The position numbers and the translations under genes were made by a program. Source: Candidatus Zhuqueibacterota bacterium (GTDB taxonomy: Bacteria > Electryoneota > RPQS01). From it: a DNA stretch of 64,000 nt. Position 1 is the first letter of the stretch. Every line of letters begins with the position of its first letter. A model generated the notes under the pieces. The model searched no databases. It was not told the DNA's origin and saw nothing but the letters and a program-made list of their open reading frames with translations. The stretch spans positions 1 to 64,000 of the forward strand of contig RPQS01000020.1 in the NCBI GenBank assembly GCA_003818605.1, in the 5' to 3' direction. Below are positions 51,955 to 60,510 of the stretch, in pieces.

Positions 51955-53544
51955 ATGTCTATGACGCTCTCGAGGGTCAATTCCTCCGCCGCGACCCTCA
52001 CCAAGAACCGGACGGAAGGTTCTGTCGTCCCGGCTTCCGGCATGTGCGTGACTTGTGTGGACGGCTGCATCGGTATGTGCGAAATCGGCAAGTCCGCTTT
52101 CCGCGGACACGAAGTCATCTATCCGCAGCCGTTCGGCGTTATCACCACGGCGGCCGAGAAGACCTACCCGGTGGACTACTCGCATTTCAACATTATGGGA
52201 ACGGCCGTGGGCGCTCACGGCATTGAGGCCGACAGTGACAAAGCCATCTTCCCGGCCGTGAATCTGGAAGTGAAATTCGGACATGAAAATGGCATAAAGT
52301 TCCGTTTGCCGTGGATTATTCCCGGCATCGGATCTACGAACATTGCCAAGAACAACTGGGAAGGCTTGGCTATCGGTTCGGCTCTGGCGGGCACGGGTTT
52401 GACCATCGGTGAGAACGTGGTCGGCATGGATCCGCAATCCACATTCAAGAACGGTCGGGTCGTGGATACTGTTGACTTAAAACGCCGCGTCCAACTCTAT
52501 ACGAGTCATATGCGTGATGGCTACGGCGCGATCATCGTGCAGGCCAACGTGGAAGACGGGCGCCTGGGCGTTCAGGAATACGCTATCGAAAAATTAGGCG
52601 CGCAGGTCGTCGAACTGAAATGGGGTCAGGGAGCCAAGGATATCGGTGGAGAAGTGAAGATTAACGACCTCAAGAAAGCGCAAATGCTTTATGAACGCGG
52701 ATACATCGTGCTGCCGAATCCGACTGATCCCAACGTGATTAAAGCTTTTGAACGCAATGCATTCAAGGAATTCGAACGGCACTCTCGCGTGGGCATGGTC
52801 ACTGAGGAAAGCTTTGCCAAACGAGTCGAGGAACTTCGCAAAGCGGGCGCACAGTATGTTTTTCTGAAAACCGGCGCCTATCGTCCGGCAGATTTAGCGC
52901 GCGCTATCGCGTTTGCCTCCAAATATAAAATTGATTTGTTGACCGTGGATGGCGCAGGCGGCGGAACGGGCATGAGTCCGTGGCGGATGATGAACGAGTG
53001 GGGTGTGCCGCCGGTGGAACTGCATTCTCTGCTTTATTCGTACGCCAAGAAATTGGCCGATAAAGGCAAGTACCTTCCGGCGCTGGCCGTAGCGGGAGGA
53101 TTTACGTTTGAAGATCAAATCTTCAAAGGCTTAGCGCTCGGCGCTCCATTTGTCAAGCTGGTGGGCATGGCCCGCGGCCCCATCGCCGCGGCGATGGTCG
53201 GCAAGACGATTGGCCGGACGATTGACGAGAATCAAGTGCCGGTTTACATCGAGCGTTTCGGCAATACGAAGAACGAAATTTTCGTGACGGCAGCGGAACT
53301 CCGGCACACGTTGGGCGACGAGGCTTTTGAAAAGCTGCCCACGGGGGCCATCGGTCTCTACACGTACTATGAGCGGTTGGCGCAAGGTCTGCGGCAGCTT
53401 ATGGCCGGAAGCCGCAAGTTTGCGTTATCGCACATTGCGCGCGAGGATCTTGCCGCGCTGACTCACGAGGCCGAGAAAATCAGCGGCATCCGCTACATTA
53501 TGGACGTGGATTCCAAGGAAGTCGAGAACATCCTCAACTTCTGA
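51955..53544 (+). CDS. GltB-like FMN-domain protein lacking glutaminase and [3Fe-4S] motif
   Basis: A 529-residue protein preceded by AGGAG. From about residue 60 on it matches the FMN-binding barrel of glutamate synthase (GltB/GltS family), with VDGAGGGTGMSPWRMMNEWG and AVAGGFTFEDQIFKGLALGA as flavin-phosphate segments. Three points depart from glutamate synthase: there is no N-terminal amidotransferase domain, the C-terminal GXGXG domain is absent, and the Cys motif that holds the [3Fe-4S] cluster is missing. Instead an N-terminal CxxCxxxCxxxC (Cys31, 34, 38, 42) could bind a [4Fe-4S] cluster. It probably receives electrons from the three preceding subunits; its substrate need not be 2-oxoglutarate. 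Last gene of the presumed complex, 30 bp after the ferredoxin gene. Confidence 0.88.
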   Translation: MSMTLSRVNSSAATLTKNRTEGSVVPASGMCVTCVDGCIGMCEIGKSAFRGHEVIYPQPFGVITTAAEKTYPVDYSHFNIMGTAVGAHGIEADSDKAIFPAVNLEVKFGHENGIKFRLPWIIPGIGSTNIAKNNWEGLAIGSALAGTGLTIGENVVGMDPQSTFKNGRVVDTVDLKRRVQLYTSHMRDGYGAIIVQANVEDGRLGVQEYAIEKLGAQVVELKWGQGAKDIGGEVKINDLKKAQMLYERGYIVLPNPTDPNVIKAFERNAFKEFERHSRVGMVTEESFAKRVEELRKAGAQYVFLKTGAYRPADLARAIAFASKYKIDLLTVDGAGGGTGMSPWRMMNEWGVPPVELHSLLYSYAKKLADKGKYLPALAVAGGFTFEDQIFKGLALGAPFVKLVGMARGPIAAAMVGKTIGRTIDENQVPVYIERFGNTKNEIFVTAAELRHTLGDEAFEKLPTGAIGLYTYYERLAQGLRQLMAGSRKFALSHIAREDLAALTHEAEKISGIRYIMDVDSKEVENILNF

Positions 53545-53559
53545 CACACTGATAAATGA

Positions 53560-53594
53560 CGCACGACCGCCACAGTCATTTTAGCGGCCGTGCG
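53560..53594 (+). terminator. Hairpin after the redox cluster
   Basis: An 11-bp stem with one mismatch (53560-53570 with 53584-53594) and a 13-nt loop, 15 bp after the GltB-like stop. There is no proper T run, so it may be a weak terminator or an attenuator before the GAF-PPDK gene. Confidence 0.4.
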
Positions 53595-53615
53595 CAAAAT
53601 TCGGAGGGCGGGAGC

Positions 53616-53744
53616 ATGGCCGTCCACCTTTTGGGCTTGCCCGACAAGGTTGATACGTTCATGTTCTCGCCCCCTTTTTCTCGGCATGCCTTTCACAGCC
53701 CGGAAGGAGGACCTTGTGCAGCCGGAAACTCGCGTGAGTGCTGA
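53616..53744 (+). CDS. Possible 42-codon leader frame
   Basis: An ATG at 53616 preceded by GGAGGGCGGGAG opens a 42-codon frame that overlaps the start of the next gene (GTG 53716) in another frame. The peptide has no recognisable motif. The strong ribosome site is the only evidence; it could be a leader peptide that couples translation, or chance. Confidence 0.25.
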   Translation: MAVHLLGLPDKVDTFMFSPPFSRHAFHSPEGGPCAAGNSREC

Positions 53745-55842
53745 ACGCGAACAGGTCAATTGCCTGTACCGAATCTGGGAAGTCCTCAACAGACTGGATA
53801 CAGATTTCGAGGAAGCTTTTACGGTAGTGGCGAAAGCCATTCCGGTGTGCGTCCGCTTTCCCGATCTGTGCCGCGTACGCGTCATCTATGCCGGTCAAAC
53901 GTTCGCGGCGGAAAAAGCGGTCGAGACAAGCTGGTTTTACGGGCAAGAGATCCGGGTGCAGAATCGCGCAGCGGGGAATATTCTCGTTTATTACACGCAG
54001 GAGGTTCCACTCGTCTCCGGCGCGCTCTTTGATGATAATGAACGGCATTTGTTCGAGATGATCGCCGTACGTCTCGGTCATTTTATCGAGCACCGCGAAC
54101 TGCTGCGCAATCTGGGACATATTCCGCCGAAGAAAAAAGAATCCACGGCGCAGCGGCCCAATGATTGGCGCACCCTGATTGCGCTGCTGCGCAATACGAA
54201 TCTGGATCTTGTGTTTCGGCTTTCGCATAAAATGCTTGTTCATTTACGGCTGCGCGGTATGGCGGAAGCGGACTCCATAATGGAACGGCTGGGCGTGCAC
54301 GCCGAGCGCGAAGATGACGACGACGCGACAACGGCCATGATGCCCGTGCAGCGAAGCCGCGAGGATACGATTACGTTCAGTGAAGACGTATTCCGGCTGG
54401 CTTCCACCAGTTTGAGCGATGACGAGGTTTTTACCTGCCTGCATCGCTGGATGCAGGAAGATAAGTGCAGCTACTTTGCCCGCACGATTTCCAATCCCGA
54501 CAGCACACTGCGCGAGACGATAGATGCCATTCGTTTTCTCAGTCATTGCGCCGCGCAGGGAGTGGAGCTTTCCGACTGGCTGCTCAAGGCCGCGCATGTG
54601 CATCTGATCCAAAGATTCCTTTCCGATCAATTGGAGTTCGTGAAGATAGCTAAAGATTATATTGCAAAGGATGATTTTTATGATTTGATCCGCCGCATGG
54701 TCTATTTACAGGGAAGTCACGGGAAATTAGGAGCGAAAGGTGCGCGGCTGTTCTTGGCGTCGCATATCCTGCAGAAAAAGAGCGGCGAACATCCGGAACT
54801 GCGCAAGATCAAGACCCCCAAGAGCTGGTACATCACCACGGACTGCCTGTTCGCTTTTTTATGCTATAATAATCTTGAAGACCTGATGGATCAAAAGTAT
54901 AAAAAGCTGGATCAGGTTCGTCAGGAGTATCCGTTGGTGGCGCAGTTTTTCCGGCATGCGCAATTTCCGCCGGAAATCGTTCGCGGTCTGGCGATGGCGC
55001 TGGATGATTTCGGGGATGTGCCGCTGGTTGTGCGCGGCTCCAGTCTGTTGGAGGATCAATTGGGTGCGGAGTTCAGCGGCAAGTATGTCAGTCGCTTCAT
55101 TCCGCCATACGGCAGAAAGCAAGAAAGGCTGAAAGCGGTGTTGGACGGCATTGCGGAAGTGTACGCATCCGTTTTCGCCGCCGAGCCGATTGAATTCCGT
55201 GCCGAGCGCGGTCTGATTGATTTTGAGGAGGATGTCGGAGTTCTGATTCAAGAGGCGGTGGGGATGCGCGTTGGCCGGTACTTCCTTCCGGCTTTTTCCG
55301 GTGATGCTTACGGCGGGGCGGAAAATATTCCGGGTATCCGCGGCGAAAGCATGTTGCGGCTGGTGTTCGGTTTGGGAACGCGCATGAACGCGCGACCGGA
55401 AGACGATTCGTCCGTGCAATATACTCTGTCGCAGTCACCGCGCTTGCTGACGATTTTAAATATCGGAAAGCACGCCGGTGACACGGCCATGATGGACGTC
55501 ATCAATCTGGAATCCGCGCAGATTGAATCGCTGGTCGTGAACGATTTTTTGAAATCATACGGCCGTAAGTTTGTCGGCATCGAGCAAGTGATGTCGTCCA
55601 TCCGCGATGGACAGACTGTGCCTTTCTCACCGCTCGGTTTTGAATATGACAAGGATCAATGTCTTGTCACGTTCGACGGCATGGTGCGGTCCACGCCTTT
55701 GGTGCAGCAAATCCGCACTATTCTTGACGTGTTGGTAAAAGCCTTTCACACCCCCCTTGAAATTGAGTTCGCTACTAACGGCCATGATCTCTACTTGTTG
55801 GAGTGTAAAGGACCAAGGCAGGGACGCACCGCCAAATCATAA
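53716..55842 (+). CDS. GAF-like domain fused to a PEP synthase/PPDK nucleotide-binding domain
   Basis: A 708-residue protein. GTG 53716 is chosen because AAGGAGG lies five bases before it; the longer in-frame start at 53590 has no such site. Residues about 10-120 look like a GAF-type sensory domain (DLCRVRVIYAGQTF...HLFEMIAVRLGHFIEHREL). A helical middle (150-410) follows, then from about 430 to the end the N-terminal ATP-grasp domain of pyruvate phosphate dikinase and PEP synthase (PLVVRGSSLLEDQLGAEFSGKY, GVLIQEAVG, YLLECKG). The swivelling phospho-His domain and the PEP/pyruvate barrel are absent, so it cannot run the full dikinase reaction. It may be an ATP-dependent kinase-like regulator. 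It directly follows the redox cluster. Confidence 0.8.
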   Translation: MQPETRVSAEREQVNCLYRIWEVLNRLDTDFEEAFTVVAKAIPVCVRFPDLCRVRVIYAGQTFAAEKAVETSWFYGQEIRVQNRAAGNILVYYTQEVPLVSGALFDDNERHLFEMIAVRLGHFIEHRELLRNLGHIPPKKKESTAQRPNDWRTLIALLRNTNLDLVFRLSHKMLVHLRLRGMAEADSIMERLGVHAEREDDDDATTAMMPVQRSREDTITFSEDVFRLASTSLSDDEVFTCLHRWMQEDKCSYFARTISNPDSTLRETIDAIRFLSHCAAQGVELSDWLLKAAHVHLIQRFLSDQLEFVKIAKDYIAKDDFYDLIRRMVYLQGSHGKLGAKGARLFLASHILQKKSGEHPELRKIKTPKSWYITTDCLFAFLCYNNLEDLMDQKYKKLDQVRQEYPLVAQFFRHAQFPPEIVRGLAMALDDFGDVPLVVRGSSLLEDQLGAEFSGKYVSRFIPPYGRKQERLKAVLDGIAEVYASVFAAEPIEFRAERGLIDFEEDVGVLIQEAVGMRVGRYFLPAFSGDAYGGAENIPGIRGESMLRLVFGLGTRMNARPEDDSSVQYTLSQSPRLLTILNIGKHAGDTAMMDVINLESAQIESLVVNDFLKSYGRKFVGIEQVMSSIRDGQTVPFSPLGFEYDKDQCLVTFDGMVRSTPLVQQIRTILDVLVKAFHTPLEIEFATNGHDLYLLECKGPRQGRTAKS

Positions 55843-55882
55843 CACACTCATCAGATATTAATTCGATGTTTCTGATAAACAG

Positions 55883-55909
55883 TGGGTTGGCCATGGTCAG
55901 CCCATTTTT
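55883..55909 (+). terminator. Rho-independent terminator
   Basis: TGGGTTG/CAGCCCA stem (one G-T pair, 55883-55889 with 55898-55904), 8-nt loop and TTTTT. It lies 41 bp after the GAF-PPDK stop and closes the cluster. Confidence 0.8.
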
Positions 55910-55955
55910 GCATGTTCACCTTAGCCAATCAAAGGGGACACTCCGCCGGGTTTTC

Positions 55956-55984
55956 TTGCGCTTTCAAAAATATCTTGTTAAATT
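55956..55984 (+). promoter_or_regulatory. Candidate promoter of the PAP2 gene
   Basis: TTGCGC (55956-55961), 17-bp spacer, TAAATT (55979-55984). A start near 55991 would leave the upstream GTG at 55995 almost leaderless and favours the ATG at 56040 as translation start. Confidence 0.3.
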
Positions 55985-56039
55985 TCTTTGACGTGTGACG
56001 GCCAAACCCGATCATTATTACCGGATTAACCGCGTTTCA

Positions 56040-56759
56040 ATGAGTTCTCAGCGGAAGTACTACGTCAAGCTCTCGGTGGTGGTCTATGCCATCTGGCTTG
56101 CGGCCTATGAAATCGTGGGTCACTATGTCAAGACCCTGCCCACTATTGACCTGACCGGATTCATTGATCGGCAGATCCCGCTCATTCCGGAATTCGTCTG
56201 GGCTTACGCATTCTGTTACATCTATCCTTTCGTTCCGCTGTTTGTTACGGTGGACTGGCACCGTTACAATCGCGGTTTGATTGCGATGGCCATCGCGAAT
56301 ATCACGGCTTTCGTGGTTTACATTCTTTATCCGGTAGCGATGCCGCGCGTACCGCTGGGCGATTCCATATCCGAAAAGCTGCTGGGCTTCATATACTGGT
56401 TGGATTTCAAGCCGGCGGTCACTGAACTCCCGAGCCTGCATGTGTTCTTCGCCTGGCTGGTTTATTTGATGTCTCGCAAACAGCGTTTGAACCAATTCGG
56501 CGACGCCGTTCTTTTTAGCATTGCGGCGGCGATTACCGTTTCCACCTTATTTGTCAAGCAGCATTTTGTTCTGGATGTTGTTGCCGGTCTGATTTGGGCG
56601 ACGGGTTCATGGCTGCTTGCCGGACTGCTGTACTCCCGGTTAGCTGATCCCGCATTGGAACCGGCGGTGGCGCTCCGCCAAGTCATGGCGCGGCTTTCGC
56701 CCTCTACCTTATTCTCTGGTTTAATGCTGGCGATTCGCCGGCGCAGCCGCAGTAATTGA
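56040..56759 (+). CDS. PAP2-family membrane phosphatase (PAP2_3/Aur1-like)
   Basis: About 239 residues with roughly six membrane segments. The PAP2 catalytic parts appear as PRVPLGDS, then ELPSLHVFFAW (with the phospho-motif His in SLH), then VKQHFVLDVVAG (second His and Asp). The SLHV form is typical of the PAP2_3/inositol-phosphorylceramide-synthase-like subgroup, which acts on lipid phosphates or transfers head groups. The substrate is unknown. The start is uncertain: ATG 56040 is taken here, with GTG 55995 adding 15 residues; neither has a good ribosome site. A single gene following a terminator. Confidence 0.82.
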   Translation: MSSQRKYYVKLSVVVYAIWLAAYEIVGHYVKTLPTIDLTGFIDRQIPLIPEFVWAYAFCYIYPFVPLFVTVDWHRYNRGLIAMAIANITAFVVYILYPVAMPRVPLGDSISEKLLGFIYWLDFKPAVTELPSLHVFFAWLVYLMSRKQRLNQFGDAVLFSIAAAITVSTLFVKQHFVLDVVAGLIWATGSWLLAGLLYSRLADPALEPAVALRQVMARLSPSTLFSGLMLAIRRRSRSN

Positions 56760-56832
56760 CGGCTGCACCTTTCGTGTCCTCCGATTCCGAAATTACAATC
56801 CATCTCCATAGTTCACCCACGCAGGAAGAAAG

Positions 56833-58785
56833 ATGAAGTTCCGTGTAGTCACTCCGTTTCTTGCCGCACTGTTGATGGCGGCCGTATGTGTATCCGTTTT
56901 TGCCGTGCCTCGTTCGCAAATTCAGGATGTGTATAAATGGAAGCCTGAGCACATCTATTCAACCGTTCAAAAATGGGAAGAGGATGTCCAAGCCCTTCGT
57001 ACTGGTTTAGATGCACTGGCCGCATTCAAAGGTCAGTTTTCCGGCCCATCGGCCAAGAATCCGGCGGAAAGCCTGATCGCCTACAACCAACTCAGCGAAC
57101 AGCTCAAAATCAAGTATGAGTTGCTGGAAGCGTACTGCTCCTATCACTTTCACGTGGATATGGGTGATGCGGAATGGGTGGGTCGCAGCCAGCAAATGGA
57201 GGACTTGAGCCGGATTTTTAATGAAAAAACATCATGGTTCGAGCCGGAACTGCTCACGATTCCCCGCGCCACGCTCATGCACTGGGTGGACGCGAATCCC
57301 GCTCTTCAGACGTATCGGAAGACCTATGAAGATATGTTTTTGCTGCAGGAGCATACACTGTCCGAGCCGGAAGAGCAGATACTGGCTCAGGCCGGGAATA
57401 TCACCGAAACGGCAGCGGATGTGTTCGGAAAGATGACTAACGTGGATATGCGCTGGGGATACCTTCTCGATGAGAAAGGCGATTCGGTTCAAATAACGGA
57501 TGAAGGCTGGACGAGTTGGCGTGTCAGCCAGGATCGCCGTATCCGTGAGGAGTACTTCCGGGGTGTGTGGAACGGCTATAAGGCTTATGAAAATACTCTG
57601 GCCGCATTAATGGCGGGCAATCTTCGAAAGAATGTTTTTTTGAGCCGCGTGCGAAAATACGACAATACGCTGCAGCATGCTCTCCATTCCGTATTTGTTC
57701 CCGAAGCGGTGTATCTGAGTCTCATCAATTCAGCGCGGGCGGGCGTAGCGCCGCTTCACAAATATGAACAGGTCCGCAAGCGTGTTTTGGGTTTGGATCA
57801 TTACCGCCATTGGGATTACTATGTGAGTCTGGTCAAGGAAGACGAAGCACGGTACACGTGGGAGCAGGGCGTGGCGATGGTCACGGATGCTTTGAAGCCG
57901 CTGGGCAAAGAATACATTGCGGATATCACTCACGGTCTCGATGCGAAAAGCGGCTGGGTGGATGTCTATGCCAATGACGGCAAACGCGGCGGAGCCTATT
58001 CCAGCTCGACTTACGGCGTGCATCCCTATATGCTGTATAATTTCGATTCGGAACAGGGACTCACTCTGGAAGACATCAGCACGATTGCGCATGAAGTCGG
58101 CCACTCGATGCATACCCTCTATTCCGAGAAGAATCAACCGTATCCCAATCGCGATTATGCCTATTTCAACGCCGAAGTGGCGTCCACCACGAATGAAACG
58201 ATCATGAATATGAAGCTGCTGGACGACGCCCGCGCTGCTTATCGCAAGGCGAAAGGCAAGGATAAGGATGCGGCCAAGCAGCGCTTGGTATATCTGCTCG
58301 ATCAGAATCTCGCTTCGGCACGCGGCAGCTTCTACCGGCAAACGATCTTTGCGGCATGGGAACTGGAAGCGAATAGAATGGCCGAAAGGGGAGAACCGCT
58401 GACGGCGGAAGGCTTCAATAAATTGTACGGCGACTTGATCCGCGAATTCTACGGCCCGGCGCTGGAGTATGAAGATCTTTCCAATGTCGAATGGGCGCGC
58501 ATCCCGCATTTCTACCGCGTCTATTACGTGTATACTTATGCCACCAGCTATGCCGCCGCCGTGGCCTTGGCCAAAGATATTCGCGATGAAGCCGCCGGTG
58601 TTTCTGCGAAGAAGGGCGTGACCACACGATTTATTAACTTCCTCAAAAGCGGCAGCTCCAAGCATCCGGTGGATTTATTGAAGGATGCCGGTGTGGATAT
58701 GACGACGCCGGCTCCGTTCGAATCCTGCACCCGCTATTTGGGAGATTTGGTTAACGAACTGGATCAGCTCACCAAAACGAAATAA
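56833..58785 (+). CDS. Exported M3-family oligoendopeptidase (PepF-like)
   Basis: A 650-residue protein with signal peptide 1-24 (MKFRVVTPFLAALLMAAVCVSVFA). It is homologous over its length to oligoendopeptidase F: the zinc motif is HEVGH with His420, Glu421 and His424 (STIAHEVGHSMHTLYSE), and the third ligand Glu falls in YFNAEVASTTNE about 27 residues later. PepF enzymes are about 600 residues long and normally cytoplasmic, cutting short peptides; the signal peptide makes this one periplasmic or outer-membrane associated. AGGAAG precedes the ATG. It is followed after 26 bp by the transglutaminase-like gene, possibly cotranscribed. Confidence 0.92.
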   Translation: MKFRVVTPFLAALLMAAVCVSVFAVPRSQIQDVYKWKPEHIYSTVQKWEEDVQALRTGLDALAAFKGQFSGPSAKNPAESLIAYNQLSEQLKIKYELLEAYCSYHFHVDMGDAEWVGRSQQMEDLSRIFNEKTSWFEPELLTIPRATLMHWVDANPALQTYRKTYEDMFLLQEHTLSEPEEQILAQAGNITETAADVFGKMTNVDMRWGYLLDEKGDSVQITDEGWTSWRVSQDRRIREEYFRGVWNGYKAYENTLAALMAGNLRKNVFLSRVRKYDNTLQHALHSVFVPEAVYLSLINSARAGVAPLHKYEQVRKRVLGLDHYRHWDYYVSLVKEDEARYTWEQGVAMVTDALKPLGKEYIADITHGLDAKSGWVDVYANDGKRGGAYSSSTYGVHPYMLYNFDSEQGLTLEDISTIAHEVGHSMHTLYSEKNQPYPNRDYAYFNAEVASTTNETIMNMKLLDDARAAYRKAKGKDKDAAKQRLVYLLDQNLASARGSFYRQTIFAAWELEANRMAERGEPLTAEGFNKLYGDLIREFYGPALEYEDLSNVEWARIPHFYRVYYVYTYATSYAAAVALAKDIRDEAAGVSAKKGVTTRFINFLKSGSSKHPVDLLKDAGVDMTTPAPFESCTRYLGDLVNELDQLTKTK

Positions 58786-58811
58786 GGCTTGTTCAAATAG
58801 AGGAGGTTGGC

Positions 58812-60434
58812 GTGAGAGACCTTCGATGTTTGCGTGCTTTCTTTAGTTGGATTTTATTCGTATTGCCCGTAATCGCCCTGGCGGTTCCGGGCGATACTCT
58901 TTCATCCCTTCCCAGTCCGTGCCGGACACCGACCGGCTTGGCTTGGGACGGACAGCACTTATGGGTTGCCGACCGCTTGACGGATACGGTTTACGCCGTG
59001 AATCCGGCATCGGGCCGCGTGGATCGCGCACTGCCCGCCCCCGGTTACGATCTTCGAGCCATCACTTGGGATGGAAAATACCTTTGGTGTGTGGACGGCG
59101 AAGAGAGTCGGATTTCGCAATGGGATGTGGCAACCGGATTGACTCTGCGGAATCTGGAGTGTCCCGTTTCCAATCCGCAAGGTCTGGCGTGGGACGGCAA
59201 GGATCTTTGGCTGGTAGACGGTTCCCAGAATCAGATTTGCCGGGTGTCCACGGAAGACGGCACGACGATTGTTACTTTTCCGGCACCGTCCAACGGTTCA
59301 ACAGCTTTAACATGGTGGAACGGATATTTGTGGTGCGCGGATCGCCGCGACGATAAAATTTATCTGTTCGATCCGCAGCATGGCGAGGTCGTGTTGGCCG
59401 TGGATGCACCGGGGAAATATGCGCGCGGACTGGCAACGGACGGCAAGGTACTCTGGAATGTGGATTTCCAAGACGATCTCATTTACCGCCTTTCATTGGA
59501 TGATTCCATTTCGGTTAAAATCTCCAGTCCGCAGACGCTCGATCTGCTGTTGACTTACGAATTCCGCAACTACGGCCCCGGAGATGTTCCTTCGCTGGAT
59601 GTCTATATCGCGATGCCGCACGACCTTCCCAATCAGAAGATCATCAGCTGCGCCAATTACAGCATTCCTCCCACGGACATTCTGATGGATCGTTGGGGGC
59701 AGAATGTCGCGCACTTCCATCTTGAAAATCCAGCCCATGCCTCCCGCATACAGATTACCGCTGATATGACGGCGGAACTTTCGAATGCGCGCTGGTTTGT
59801 CTATCCGCACAAGGTCGGTGCACTGAAGAATATTCCGAAGGATGTGCGGGATGCCTATCTTGTGGATGAAGACAAGTACCGGCTGACTGATCCGGTAATT
59901 CAGAATGCGGTGAAAGATGCCGTCGGGGCGGAGACGAATCCCTATTGGATCATGCGCCGGATTCACAAATGTGTGCGCGAGCATTTGGTGTATGAATTGT
60001 CCGGCGGTTGGAACGTCGCGCCGCAAGTTTTGGCTCGCGGCAACGGTTCGTGCAGTGAGTACGCATTTGTATTCATCTCGATGTGCCGCGCCGCAGGTTT
60101 GCCCGCAAGATATGCAGGATCTGTTGTTGTGCGGGGCGATGATGCGTCGTCGGATGAAACATTCCATCGTTGGTGTCAAGTGTACTTGCCCAACTATGGT
60201 TGGATTCATGTGGATCCGCAAGGCGGCGACCGCGAAAAACCTGCGGAAATCGCCGCATCCATCGGGCAGGTGGACAACCGTTTTCTTATTACCACCGAAG
60301 GCGGCGGAGGATCGGAATATCTCGGCTGGGGCTACAACTACGATTTCAAGTGGACTGGTCGCGGCCCCGTTAAAGTGTATTCGACAGCCGTCGGCGAATG
60401 GAGTCCGTCTACATTCTCTCCGGGCGGCAGATAG
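58812..60434 (+). CDS. Exported beta-propeller plus transglutaminase-like protein
   Basis: A 540-residue protein starting at GTG 58812 with GAGGAGG upstream; signal peptide about 1-24. The N-terminal half (25-230) is built of repeats of the type LAWDGKxLWxVDxxxxxIxxxxxxxG, about five copies, forming a beta-propeller. The C-terminal part (about 330-490) is a transglutaminase/cysteine-protease fold with catalytic Cys414 (GNGSCSEYAF), His452 (TFHRWCQVYLP) and Asp468 (IHVDPQGGD). Such exported proteins may cross-link or cleave proteins or peptides in the envelope; the substrate is unknown. It follows the M3 peptidase gene closely and ends at a terminator. Confidence 0.86.
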   Translation: MRDLRCLRAFFSWILFVLPVIALAVPGDTLSSLPSPCRTPTGLAWDGQHLWVADRLTDTVYAVNPASGRVDRALPAPGYDLRAITWDGKYLWCVDGEESRISQWDVATGLTLRNLECPVSNPQGLAWDGKDLWLVDGSQNQICRVSTEDGTTIVTFPAPSNGSTALTWWNGYLWCADRRDDKIYLFDPQHGEVVLAVDAPGKYARGLATDGKVLWNVDFQDDLIYRLSLDDSISVKISSPQTLDLLLTYEFRNYGPGDVPSLDVYIAMPHDLPNQKIISCANYSIPPTDILMDRWGQNVAHFHLENPAHASRIQITADMTAELSNARWFVYPHKVGALKNIPKDVRDAYLVDEDKYRLTDPVIQNAVKDAVGAETNPYWIMRRIHKCVREHLVYELSGGWNVAPQVLARGNGSCSEYAFVFISMCRAAGLPARYAGSVVVRGDDASSDETFHRWCQVYLPNYGWIHVDPQGGDREKPAEIAASIGQVDNRFLITTEGGGGSEYLGWGYNYDFKWTGRGPVKVYSTAVGEWSPSTFSPGGR

Positions 60435-60457
60435 CAAGCGTGAAAAATTCCAAATGG

Positions 60458-60484
60458 AAAAGCCGGTGTTGTGCACCGGCTTTT
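60458..60484. terminator. Bidirectional terminator between converging genes
   Basis: A perfect 11-bp stem AAAAGCCGGTG/CACCGGCTTTT (60458-60468 with 60474-60484) around a 5-nt loop. A on one side and T on the other let it serve both strands. Confidence 0.92.
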
Positions 60485-60510
60485 CGGCATCCGTTTGTGA
60501 TCCTAAAATA

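Noticed and set aside
51955-53544. Ordinary glutamate synthase large subunit
   Set aside because: Far shorter than GltB, without amidotransferase and GXGXG domains and without the [3Fe-4S] cysteines.
57730-58665. 311-codon open frame on the minus strand
   Set aside because: Antisense to the PepF-like gene, which has intact zinc motifs; shadow frame.
59493-60476. 327-codon open frame on the minus strand
   Set aside because: Antisense to the transglutaminase-like gene with a complete catalytic triad; shadow frame.
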